Assembly (NCBI GenBank): GCA_035525495.1
Contig: DATLED010000098.1
Location: 3,150-67,149 of the forward strand
Reading direction: 5' to 3'
DNA length: 64,000 nucleotides
Origin: DATLED01 sp035525495
Lineage (GTDB): Bacteria; Actinomycetota; Acidimicrobiia; Acidimicrobiales; CADCTF01
Positions 42,410 through 50,039 of this stretch are shown one piece after another. The position numbers and the translations under genes were made by a program. Every line of letters begins with the position of its first letter. Within the stretch, counting starts at the first letter, position 1. The notes under the pieces were generated by a model. That model did no database searches. It saw only the letters and a list, made by a program, of their open reading frames with translations, and was not told where the DNA came from.

Positions 42410-43260
42410 ACGGCATCCTTGCCCAGCAGCACGCCCTCGAGGGCCTCGGGGCGATCGGTCATGACGCCGTCGACGCCGGCGTCGACGAGCTCGGCCATCT
42501 CGGCGTCGTCGTCGATCGTCCAGACGTGGACGGCGAGCCCGGCGGCGTGGGCGGCGACGACGAACGGCTCGTCGACGACGACGATGTCCCCGAACTTCCG
42601 CGGCACCTGCAGGGCCACACCCGGCGTGGACGGCGGGGTCTCGCCGGCGCGGACGGAGCGGAAGAAGTCGGCGGTGGCGTTGGTGCCGAGCGACGTGTGG
42701 ATCTCGGGGGCGACCTCGCGGAAGCGGTCGGTGGCGAGATCGTTGAACGAGGCCACGATCGTCGACCCGACGCGGCCGGCGCGCTGCAAGGCCTCCGCGA
42801 GGGGCTGCTCGTAGGACACGACCGTCGGCGCCGTCTGTTTGATGTCGAAGTTGAGGAACACGTCGGTGTCGAACGCCTCGAGGACCTCGTCGAGGGTGGC
42901 GATCCGGAACTCGGGGTCGTCGGCCGCCTTGCCCCGGTGGACGTAGCGCTCGGGTTCGTCGGGGTGGTCGTGGTCGACGACGGTTCCCGGGATCCACCAG
43001 TAGGCGTTGTCGAGGCGGCGGAGCTCGTGGAGGGTGAGATCGGCGATGGCGCCGGTGCCGTCGGTGGTCCGGTCGACGGTGGCGTCGTGGCACACCATGA
43101 GGACGCCGTCCTTGCTCAGGTGGACGTCGAGCTCGAGGGCGTCGGCGCCGGCGGCGACCGCCTTGCGCATGGCGAACAGCGTGCTCGACGGCCCTTCCTT
43201 GGCGCCGCCCTGGTGGGCCCAGTTGAGGACGCGACGCTCGAGCCACGGGTTGTCGTTCAC
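42394..43260 (-). CDS. Glycerophosphodiester phosphodiesterase family protein
   Basis: 288 residues. The motif AHQGGAKEGPSSTLFAMRKA has His-Gln in place of the usual His-Arg, then the metal-binding ELDVHLSKDGVLMVCHDATV and DRTTDGTG. Later are FNFDIKQT and the C-terminal VHVWTIDDDAEMAELVDAG. It cleaves glycerophosphodiesters to glycerol-3-phosphate and an alcohol. GTG 43260 follows TACCGT by 6 bases. It converges with, and overlaps by 16 bases, the kinase gene. Confidence 0.92.
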   Translation of the reverse strand: MNDNPWLERRVLNWAHQGGAKEGPSSTLFAMRKAVAAGADALELDVHLSKDGVLMVCHDATVDRTTDGTGAIADLTLHELRRLDNAYWWIPGTVVDHDHPDEPERYVHRGKAADDPEFRIATLDEVLEAFDTDVFLNFDIKQTAPTVVSYEQPLAEALQRAGRVGSTIVASFNDLATDRFREVAPEIHTSLGTNATADFFRSVRAGETPPSTPGVALQVPRKFGDIVVVDEPFVVAAHAAGLAVHVWTIDDDAEMAELVDAGVDGVMTDRPEALEGVLLGKDAVYVSA

Positions 43261-43266
43261 GTGGGG

Positions 43267-43276
43267 ACGGTAGCGT
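43267..43276. promoter_or_regulatory. Overlapping divergent -10 boxes
   Basis: ACGGTAGCGT contains TACCGT on the minus strand (for GTG 43260, 6 bases away) and TAGCGT on the plus strand (for ATG 43285, 8 bases away). The boxes share TA, and the start codons are only 24 bases apart. Confidence 0.6.
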
Positions 43277-43284
43277 CCGCGTCC

Positions 43285-44055
43285 ATGGATGTTCTCCTCT
43301 CCGAGGTGGCCGACGGCGTAGCCGTCCTGACGCTGAACCGTCCCGAGAAGCGCAACGCGCTCAACTCCGAGCTCACTCGCGCCCTTCGCGACGCCATGCG
43401 GAGCGCGGACGCCGACGACGCCGTGTCCGTGATCGTGCTGACGGGGGCGGACCCCGTCTTCTGCGCCGGCGTCGACCTCAAGGACATCGGTGGGGGCGCG
43501 TCCGACCGGTTCACGCCGGGAACGGACACCGAGCCCGGTCGGCCCTGGGCCCGCACGACCAAGCCGGTCATCGGCGCCATCAACGGCGCGGCGGTGACGG
43601 GTGGGTTCGAGCTGGCGCTGCAATGCGACTTCCTCGTCGCCTCCGAGCGGGCCGCGTTCGGTGACACCCACGCGCGGGTGGGGCTGCTGCCGGGGTGGGG
43701 GTTGTCGGTCCTGTTGCCGCAGGCGATCGGGGTGCGGCGGGCGCGGGAGATGTCGTTGACGGGGAACTTCGTGCTCGCCGAGGAAGCGCTGCGGCTGGGG
43801 CTCGTCAACCGCGTCGTCCCCCACGAGTCGCTGCTCGAGGAGACCCGCCGGATCGCCCTCGACATCGCCGGCAACGATCAGCTGGCGGTGCGCGCCCTCC
43901 TGGCCGAGTACGACGAGACGACGTCGACGACCGTCCACGAGGCGCTGCGCATCGAGTCGCGCAAGGCCAACGCCTGGAACGCCGACCCCGCGACCGTCGC
44001 CGCCATCGCCGACCGCCGTCAGGCCATCATCGAACGAGGCCGCTCCCAGGTCTGA
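43285..44055 (+). CDS. Enoyl-CoA hydratase/isomerase family protein
   Basis: 256 residues of the crotonase fold. Motifs are AVLTLNRPEKRNALNSEL, the oxyanion-hole CAGVDLKDIGGG and AINGAAVTGGFELALQCDF, then VGLLPGWGLSVLLPQAIG. The catalytic Glu position FGDTHARVGLLPG has Asp/Thr, and Gly-Trp-Gly replaces the usual dehydratase Glu, so it may act as an isomerase or another crotonase. Leaderless start at ATG 43285. Confidence 0.9.
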   Translation: MDVLLSEVADGVAVLTLNRPEKRNALNSELTRALRDAMRSADADDAVSVIVLTGADPVFCAGVDLKDIGGGASDRFTPGTDTEPGRPWARTTKPVIGAINGAAVTGGFELALQCDFLVASERAAFGDTHARVGLLPGWGLSVLLPQAIGVRRAREMSLTGNFVLAEEALRLGLVNRVVPHESLLEETRRIALDIAGNDQLAVRALLAEYDETTSTTVHEALRIESRKANAWNADPATVAAIADRRQAIIERGRSQV

Positions 44056-44058
44056 AGC

Positions 44059-44826
44059 TCAGTTCCAGCCGATGGCGGCGGTGAGGCCGCCGTCGACGAC
44101 GAACTCGGATCCGGTGGAGTGGTCGCTGTCGTCGGAGGCGAGGAACAGCGCCATGCGGGCGACTTGTTCTGCGGTGGCGACCTCGCCGAGCGGGATGCGG
44201 GCGCCGATCGCCTGCTTGGCCGAATCCTCGCCGGTGAAGAGGAGGTCGTTGAGCATCGGCGTGTCGATGATGCCGGGATGGATCGAGTTCACGCGGATGT
44301 GGAGCGCGGCCAGCTCCATGGCGGCGACCTTCGTCATGCCCCGCACGGCCCACTTGCTGGCCGAGTAGGCCGCCGTGCCCGCCGACCCGCGGAGGCCGGC
44401 GATCGACGAGACGTTGACGATCGACCCACCACCGACCTCGGTCATCGCCGGGATCACCGCCTGCATGCCGAGGAAGACGCTCCGCTGGTTGATGCGGATG
44501 ACGGCGTCGTAGTCCTCGACCGGCGTCGTCGCCAGCGGCGTGTACCGGAACACGCCGGCGTTGTTCACCAACACGTCCAGCCGTCCGAAGACGTCGAGGG
44601 CCGTGGCTAGGGCGTCGGTCCACGCCGCCGGTTCGGTGACGTCGTGGTGGTGGAACACGGCGACGTCGGGCCCGAGCTCCTTGGCCACGAGCTCGCCCTC
44701 GGCGTCGAGGACGTCGGTCACGACCACCTTGGCGCCCTCGGCGGCGAACAGCCTCGCCTCGGCCGCGCCCTGACCCCGTGCCGCCCCCGTGATGAGCGCC
44801 ACCTTGCCGTCGAGACGGCCCGTCAA
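44059..44826 (-). CDS. Short-chain dehydrogenase/reductase
   Basis: 255 residues of the classical SDR family. The cofactor loop is ALITGAARGQGAAEARLFA, acidic VVTDVLD suggests NAD preference, then LVNNAGVF, IVNVSSIAG and the catalytic YSASK. The C-terminus is TGSEFVVDGGLTAAIGWN. It is close to 3-alpha(20-beta)-hydroxysteroid dehydrogenase-like SDRs. The TTG at 44826 overlaps the selenoprotein stop as TTGA, so the two are probably one transcript. Confidence 0.92.
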   Translation of the reverse strand: MTGRLDGKVALITGAARGQGAAEARLFAAEGAKVVVTDVLDAEGELVAKELGPDVAVFHHHDVTEPAAWTDALATALDVFGRLDVLVNNAGVFRYTPLATTPVEDYDAVIRINQRSVFLGMQAVIPAMTEVGGGSIVNVSSIAGLRGSAGTAAYSASKWAVRGMTKVAAMELAALHIRVNSIHPGIIDTPMLNDLLFTGEDSAKQAIGARIPLGEVATAEQVARMALFLASDDSDHSTGSEFVVDGGLTAAIGWN

Positions 44827-45089
44827 CGTTCGATCTCCGGGCCGAGCTTCGAGCGCACCAGGCCCGCTACCTCACCGGGCTCGGCGTGCCGACCGAGGGC
44901 CACCTTGGAGAAGATCAGATCACCGTCGAGGATCACCTCGAACCTTCCTTTCGACGAGGGCAGCAGCTCGATCGTCTCGAGGATCGGTGCCCATCCGGCC
45001 AACAGCTCGTCCGTCAGACCGACGGCTCTCGGGACGTAGTTTCAGGGAACACAGAACTCGATCGACAGGCGGTGGCGGGGGTCCATCAT
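44823..45089 (-). CDS. SelW/Rdx-family selenoprotein with in-frame UGA (CxxU)
   Basis: An 88-codon frame contains a UGA at 45042-45044, codon 16. Reading UGA as Sec gives RLSIEFCVPUNYVPRAVGL, a CxxU motif where cysteine homologues of the Rdx (SelT/W/H-like) family have CxxC. After the UGA the family pattern continues without a shift: IELLPSSKGRFEVILDG then LIFSKVALGRHAEPGEV. A SECIS-like hairpin with loop GGUCU follows the UGA. The ATG at 45089 is 9 bases after TAGCCT, and the end overlaps the SDR start. Members are thioredoxin-like redox proteins. A disabled gene is possible but unlikely, since the frame is conserved on both sides. Confidence 0.78.
45011..45044 (-). promoter_or_regulatory. 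Putative bacterial SECIS element after the Sec UGA
   Basis: Sixteen bases after the UGA, CCGUC and GACGG form a stem closed by the loop GGUCU (45011-45025). The fdhF SECIS of E. coli carries the same GGUCU in its apical loop. The distance from UGA to loop, 21 bases, fits the bacterial range. It lies fully inside the coding sequence, as expected in bacteria. Confidence 0.7.
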
Positions 45090-45098
45090 CGTGATCGA

Positions 45099-45104
45099 AG
45101 GCTA
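45099..45104 (-). promoter_or_regulatory. -10 box TAGCCT of the selenoprotein gene, containing the upstream TAG stop
   Basis: TAGCCT ends 9 bases before ATG 45089. Its first three bases are the stop codon of the upstream PfkB-type kinase gene. Confidence 0.55.
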
Positions 45105-46091
45105 CGCCAGGACGGTCTTCGCCAGGTCCGCCAGCGACACCTCGGGGCGGGGCCCGATGTGGGAGATGACCTCAGCCGCCGCCAGCGAGCCGAGCCGGCC
45201 GGCCACGTCGAGGTCGTGGCCCGCGGACAGGCCGTAGAGGACGCCGGCGGCGTAGAGGTCGCCGGCGCCCGTGGTGTCGACCACCTGGTCCACGGGAGCG
45301 GCATCGACGTGGACGACGCGGTCGCCGGCGACGAGGATCGACCCCCTGGCGCCGAGGGTGATGGCCGCCAAGGACACGTCCTGGCCGACGAGGTCGATGA
45401 CGTCGTGCACGTCGTCGGTCTCGTAGAGCGACGTGATCTCGTCCTCGTTGGCGAAGAGGATGTCGACCGACGAGGCGATGAAGGAGCGGAACTCGGCGCG
45501 GTTGCGCTCGACGCAGAACGAGTCGGAGGTCGAGAATGCGACCTGGCGACCGTGGCGATGCGCCAGCGACGCCGCCAGCTGGATCGCCTCCTTGGCCTGC
45601 GGTTCCTCCCACAGGTAGCCCTCGACGAGGATGACTGCGGCCGACGCGACGACGTCCTCGGAGACATCGCTGGGTGCCAACAATCCGGCGGTGCCGAGGA
45701 ACGTGCTCATCGTCCGCTCGGCGTCACCGGTGATGAACACGTGGCATCGGCCGGTCGGCGGCCCTTCCGACGCCGGCGCCGAGTCGAAGGCGACCCCCAC
45801 GGCGCGGATGTCGTGGGCGAAGACGGCGCCGAGCTGGTCGTCGCGTACCCGTCCGACGAAGCCCGCCCGCCCGCCGAACGAGCCGATCCCGACGGCGGTG
45901 TTGGCCGCCGATCCACCCGAGCTCTCGACGGCGGACCCCATGGCCGCGTAGACGGCCGCGGCCTCGGTCTCGTCGCAGAGCTGCATCGACCCCTTCTCCA
46001 GGCCCAATCGAACGAGGGTCGCCTCGTCGGTGGTGGCCAGCACGTCCACGAGGGCGTTGCCGAACGCGAGGACGTCGAGGGACCGAACCAT
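45102..46091 (-). CDS. PfkB-family carbohydrate/nucleoside kinase (adenosine kinase-like)
   Basis: 329 residues. Motifs are LDVLAFGNALVDVLATTDEA, ESSGGSAANTAVGIGSFGG (PfkB signature 1), ANEDEITSLYE, ITLGARGSILV and VVDTTGAGDLYAAGVLYGLS (signature 2 with the catalytic Asp). The N-terminus (GNALVDV) resembles adenosine kinases. Likely substrate adenosine or a ribosyl sugar; not certain. ATG 46091 is 8 bases from TAGCGT. It diverges from pepN. Confidence 0.9.
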   Translation of the reverse strand: MVRSLDVLAFGNALVDVLATTDEATLVRLGLEKGSMQLCDETEAAAVYAAMGSAVESSGGSAANTAVGIGSFGGRAGFVGRVRDDQLGAVFAHDIRAVGVAFDSAPASEGPPTGRCHVFITGDAERTMSTFLGTAGLLAPSDVSEDVVASAAVILVEGYLWEEPQAKEAIQLAASLAHRHGRQVAFSTSDSFCVERNRAEFRSFIASSVDILFANEDEITSLYETDDVHDVIDLVGQDVSLAAITLGARGSILVAGDRVVHVDAAPVDQVVDTTGAGDLYAAGVLYGLSAGHDLDVAGRLGSLAAAEVISHIGPRPEVSLADLAKTVLA

Positions 46092-46099
46092 GGCGGGCG

Positions 46100-46132
46100 A
46101 CGCTAGAGCACCCGTGGACAAGCCCCTAACCT
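46100..46132. promoter_or_regulatory. Divergent leaderless promoters of the PfkB kinase and pepN
   Basis: Minus-strand TAGCGT (46100-46105) lies 8 bases before ATG 46091. Plus-strand TAACCT (46127-46132) lies 6 bases before ATG 46139. Confidence 0.6.
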
Positions 46133-46138
46133 GGGCGA

Positions 46139-48709
46139 ATGGCCGAGGCGACGACCGCATCCGAGTACCGACTCCCCCGCACGGTCGTGCCCGAGCGCTA
46201 CGAGCTCACGCTCGCGCCCGACCTCGCGGCGTTCACGTTCGAGGGCATCGAGTCCATCACCGTGAGGATCAGCGAGCCGACGAACGAGATCGTCCTCAAC
46301 GCCGCCGAGCTCGAGATCTCACGGGCCACCCTCCGCCGCGACGACACGTCCATCGACGCCACCGTCGCCCTCGACGACGCGCGGGAACGGGCCACCCTCA
46401 CCCTCGCGGACACCGCGCAGGTCGGCGAGTGGCAGCTCGAGCTGACGTTCACGGGCATCCTCAACGACAAGCTCGCCGGCTTCTACCGCTCCACGTTCAA
46501 GGACGCGGACGGCGACGACCGCGTCATCGCCACCACGCAGTTCGAGTCGACCGACGCCCGCCGCGCCTTCCCCTGCTGGGACGAACCCGACTTCAAGGCG
46601 GCGTTCGGCGTGACCCTCGTCGTCGACCACGACCTCACCGCCCTCTCGAACGGGCCGGTCGAGCGCGAGACGACGCTCGAGGACGGGCGCCGCGCCGTCA
46701 CCTTCGCGGACACGATGGTGATGTCGACGTACCTCGTCGCCTTCGTCGTCGGTCCGCTCGAGCTCACCGATCCGGTCGACGTCGACGGCACGCCGCTGCG
46801 CGTCGCCTCCGTGCCCGGCAAGGCCCACCTCTCGCCGTTCGCCCTCGAGATCGGCGCCCACAGCCTCCGGTTCTTCACCGAGTACTTCGGGGTCCCCTAT
46901 CCCGGCGACAAGCTCGACCTGGTCGCGCTCCCCGACTTCGCCTTCGGCGCCATGGAGAACCTCGGCTGCGTGACCTTCCGGGAGACGGCGCTGCTCGTCG
47001 ATCCCGACACCGCCAGCCGGCTCGAGTTCGAGCGCGTCGCCGACGTCGTCGCCCACGAGATCGCCCACATGTGGTTCGGCGACCTCGTGACGATGAAGTG
47101 GTGGAACGGCATCTGGTTGAACGAGGCCTTCGCCACGTTCATGGAGCTGCTGGCCGTCGACAGGTTCCGCGCCGAGTGGGAACGCTGGGTCAGCTTCTCC
47201 ACCGGACGGGCCGCCGCCATGAACACCGACGGGATGCGTACGACTCGCCCCGTCGAGTTCGCGGTGGAGGCCCCTGAGGAGGCCGAGGGGATGTTCGACG
47301 TCCTCACGTACCAGAAGGGCGCGTCGGTCGTCCGCATGCTCGAGCAGTACCTCGGGGCCGAGCGCTTCCGCGAGGGCATCCGGCTCTACATGCGCAAGCA
47401 CGCCCACGGGAACACCGAGACGACCGACCTGTGGGACGCCATCGAGGAGGCGAGCGGTGAGCCCGTGCGCTCGACGATGGACTCGTGGATCTTCCAGGGG
47501 GGCTATCCCGTCGTCACCGTCGACACGGACGACACGGGCGCCATCGAGTTGACGCAGCGCCGCTTCCGCTACCTCGCCACGCCCGACGACGCCGAGGCCC
47601 GCTGGCAGGTGCCGGTCATCCTGCGGGCCAGCGTCGACGGACACGTGGGGACGCGAAAGCTGTTGCTCTCGGACGGCAGCGCCACGATCGACTTCGGCGC
47701 CAGCAAGGTTGACTGGATCGTCGTCAACGCCGGCGGATCCGGCTTCTTCCGGACTCGCTACAGCGCCGAGCTCCTCCGCCGCCTGACCGCCGACCTCGAG
47801 GCCGCGCAGCTGTCGGCCGTGGAGCGCTACAACCTCTTGAGCGACACGTGGGCGGCGGTGTGGTCCGGCCTCGCGCCCGTCGAGGACTTCACCGAGCTTG
47901 CGCGGCTGTTCGGCGACGAGCAGGACCCGACGGTGTGGTCGGCCGTGCTCGGTCCGTTCTCGACGTTCGAACGGGCGCTGCCGGAGGATCAGCGATCGGG
48001 CCTGCAGGCGTTCGTGCGCCGACTCGCGGGACCCGCCTTCGAGCGCCTCGGCTGGTCGGCGCAGCCGGGCGAGGGCGAGAAGATCCCGACGTTGCGCTCG
48101 CTCCTGCTGGACACCCTCGGCACCGTCGGAGCCGATCCCGATGTGCGCTGGCGCGCCGGCGAGCTCCACGCGCAGTACCTGCAGGACCGCGCCGCGGTCG
48201 ACGCCGACATCGTTCCCGCGCTGGTGTCGATCGCGGCGGCGACGGGAGGCGAGGGCGAGTACCAGCAGCTCCTCGATCGCTACCGCAACCCGGCCACGCC
48301 GCAGGAGGAGGTCCGCTACCTCATGGCGCTCGCGGGGTTCAGCAACGAGGGCCTCGTCCGGCGCACGCTCGAGCTCGCGGCGACCGAGGTGCGCACGCAG
48401 AACGCCCCGTTCGTCATCAACGCCGCCCTGGGCAACCTGCAGCACGGCGACAAAGCCTGGACCTGGCTGACCGAAAACTGGCAGTCGCTGCTCGACAGGT
48501 TCCCCGACAACAGCCACGCCCGGATGATCGAGTCGGTAAGCGTCCTCCCCAGCAACGTCGCCGGTGAGGTGCGGTCGTTCCTCTCCGCCCATCCGGTGAA
48601 GGCGGGACAGCGGACGGTGGAGCAGACGCTCGAACGCCTCGACGTGAACGTCGCCTTCCGGTCGCGGGAGGGTGAACGGCTGACGCAGGTGTTCCGCGAG
48701 GACGCTTGA
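46139..48709 (+). CDS. pepN: M1 family aminopeptidase (PepN-like)
   Basis: 856 residues. The exopeptidase motif is GAMENLG and the zinc site HEIAHMWFGDLVTMKWWNG with the downstream Glu in LNEAFATFMELLAV. The N-terminal beta domain begins YRLPRTVVPERYELTLAPDL. The C-terminal ERAP1-like helical domain (ERYNLLSDTWAAVWSG) classes it with tricorn-interacting and PSA-like enzymes. It removes N-terminal residues from peptides in the cytoplasm. Leaderless start. Its stop overlaps the next gene as TTGA. Confidence 0.96.
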   Translation: MAEATTASEYRLPRTVVPERYELTLAPDLAAFTFEGIESITVRISEPTNEIVLNAAELEISRATLRRDDTSIDATVALDDARERATLTLADTAQVGEWQLELTFTGILNDKLAGFYRSTFKDADGDDRVIATTQFESTDARRAFPCWDEPDFKAAFGVTLVVDHDLTALSNGPVERETTLEDGRRAVTFADTMVMSTYLVAFVVGPLELTDPVDVDGTPLRVASVPGKAHLSPFALEIGAHSLRFFTEYFGVPYPGDKLDLVALPDFAFGAMENLGCVTFRETALLVDPDTASRLEFERVADVVAHEIAHMWFGDLVTMKWWNGIWLNEAFATFMELLAVDRFRAEWERWVSFSTGRAAAMNTDGMRTTRPVEFAVEAPEEAEGMFDVLTYQKGASVVRMLEQYLGAERFREGIRLYMRKHAHGNTETTDLWDAIEEASGEPVRSTMDSWIFQGGYPVVTVDTDDTGAIELTQRRFRYLATPDDAEARWQVPVILRASVDGHVGTRKLLLSDGSATIDFGASKVDWIVVNAGGSGFFRTRYSAELLRRLTADLEAAQLSAVERYNLLSDTWAAVWSGLAPVEDFTELARLFGDEQDPTVWSAVLGPFSTFERALPEDQRSGLQAFVRRLAGPAFERLGWSAQPGEGEKIPTLRSLLLDTLGTVGADPDVRWRAGELHAQYLQDRAAVDADIVPALVSIAAATGGEGEYQQLLDRYRNPATPQEEVRYLMALAGFSNEGLVRRTLELAATEVRTQNAPFVINAALGNLQHGDKAWTWLTENWQSLLDRFPDNSHARMIESVSVLPSNVAGEVRSFLSAHPVKAGQRTVEQTLERLDVNVAFRSREGERLTQVFREDA

Positions 48710-49821
48710 GCCTGGGGTCGGCGGGCGGGGAGGTCACCGTCTTCGCCGTCGAGGACACGGCCGCGCAACTCGTGTGGTCGGGCGAGGGTGACATCGAGGT
48801 GCGGGTCGGGGACTGGGCGGGCTGGTGCACCGGGCCGCTGTCGGCGGTGGTCGTCGAGGGGCTGACGCCGGACCGGACCTACGAGATTCGGGCCGCGTCG
48901 GGCGGTCGGGTGCTGGCGTCGTTCCGCACCCTCGAGCCGCCGCCTGGTGAGCTGCTGTGCCGGTTCGCCACCGTCAGCGACACCCACGTGGGCGAGCGGG
49001 CCTTCGGCGTGTTCCCGCGCTTCCGGGAGGACCCGACCCGCACCGGCTCCGAGGCGTACCCCGCGCGCTGCCTGCGGGCGGCGGTCGCCGAGGCGGCGGC
49101 GTGGGGCGCCGGAGCGCTCCTGGCCAAGGGTGACCTGACCTGGTCGGGACGGCCGCTGCAGTGGCAGCTCGTCGCCGAGGCACTGGCGACGTCGCCCGTG
49201 CCCGTCCACGCGACGCTCGGGAACCACGACGTCGTCCCACGCGCCATCGACGGACGCGACGTGCTGCAGCGCTCCGGGATCGTGGCGTCGCGGGCGGTGG
49301 AGCCGATCGACCTGCCGGGGATCCGGGTCGTCATCGGTCACTCGGCCGATCGGGGGCACCGCTACGGCGTCGTCGACGGGGTGCAGCGCGACGAGATCGT
49401 GCGGCTCGTACGGGAGGCGCCGGGGCCGGCCTTCTTCACCACGCACCACTACGTGAACCCGCTGCCGGTGCGGTCGCGCTATCCCCGCGGGATCGAGCGG
49501 GCGGAGGGGGACGCGCTGCTGCGGGAGGTCGCGGCGGCCAACCCGTCCACGTTCGTGAGCTTCGGTCACACCCATCGCCATCGCCGCAAGCGCCAGCACG
49601 GGTTGCCGACGACCGAGGTCGGGTCGACGAAGGACTACCCCGGGGTGTGGGCCGGCTACGCCGTCCACGAGGGTGGCATCCGCCAGGTCGTCCGCCGCGT
49701 TGCCGAACCGTCGTCGATCGCGTGGACCGAGCGGACGGCCGCGGTGCTCGGCGGGTTCTGGGGCCGGTGGTCGCCGGGTCGGCTGTCGTGGCGCTGCTTC
49801 AGCTGGAGCTGGCCGCGTTGA
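48706..49821 (+). CDS. Calcineurin-like metallophosphoesterase
   Basis: 371 residues. A short fibronectin-III/purple-acid-phosphatase-like N-terminal beta domain is followed by the catalytic domain: FATVSDTHVGE, LLAKGDLTWSG, ATLGNHDVV, FFTTHHYVNPLP and FVSFGHTHRHRRK, giving the full dimetal ligand set. No signal peptide. Substrate unknown. Start TTG at 48706, coupled to pepN by TTGA. Confidence 0.88.
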   Translation: MSLGSAGGEVTVFAVEDTAAQLVWSGEGDIEVRVGDWAGWCTGPLSAVVVEGLTPDRTYEIRAASGGRVLASFRTLEPPPGELLCRFATVSDTHVGERAFGVFPRFREDPTRTGSEAYPARCLRAAVAEAAAWGAGALLAKGDLTWSGRPLQWQLVAEALATSPVPVHATLGNHDVVPRAIDGRDVLQRSGIVASRAVEPIDLPGIRVVIGHSADRGHRYGVVDGVQRDEIVRLVREAPGPAFFTTHHYVNPLPVRSRYPRGIERAEGDALLREVAAANPSTFVSFGHTHRHRRKRQHGLPTTEVGSTKDYPGVWAGYAVHEGGIRQVVRRVAEPSSIAWTERTAAVLGGFWGRWSPGRLSWRCFSWSWPR

Positions 49822-49841
49822 TGGCGTCGCCGGACCGGTTG

Positions 49842-50039
49842 CTACTCGGACGACGTCAGCTTCTCGATGCGGGCGGAGATGGCGGCGAGGCGCTCGGTGG
49901 CCTGCGCGTGGAGACGGCCGGCCCGCTCGTAGAGGTCGGTGACCTCCTCGATGCCCAGGTTGCCGCCCGCCATGCGGGCGATCGTCGCCTCGAGCTCCTC
50001 GACGAGCTGCTCGAACGTGAGATCTGCGGGCTCCGTCAT
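49842..50039 (-). CDS. xseB: Exodeoxyribonuclease VII small subunit
   Basis: 65 residues: LTFEQLVEELEATIARMAGG, NLGIEEVTDLYERAGRL and a basic/coiled end. The ATG at 50039 overlaps the xseA stop as ATGA, the standard xseA-xseB arrangement. It stabilises the large subunit. Confidence 0.95.
   Translation of the reverse strand: MTEPADLTFEQLVEELEATIARMAGGNLGIEEVTDLYERAGRLHAQATERLAAISARIEKLTSSE

Noticed and set aside
42190..43284. In-frame extension upstream of the enoyl-CoA hydratase start
   Set aside because: The extension is antisense to the phosphodiesterase; the crotonase fold begins at ATG 43285, which has its own -10 box.
45011..45089. Reading the in-frame UGA as a nonsense mutation in a dead gene
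   Set aside because: The frame and family pattern continue intact for 72 codons, UGA replaces exactly the redox cysteine, and a SECIS-like hairpin follows.
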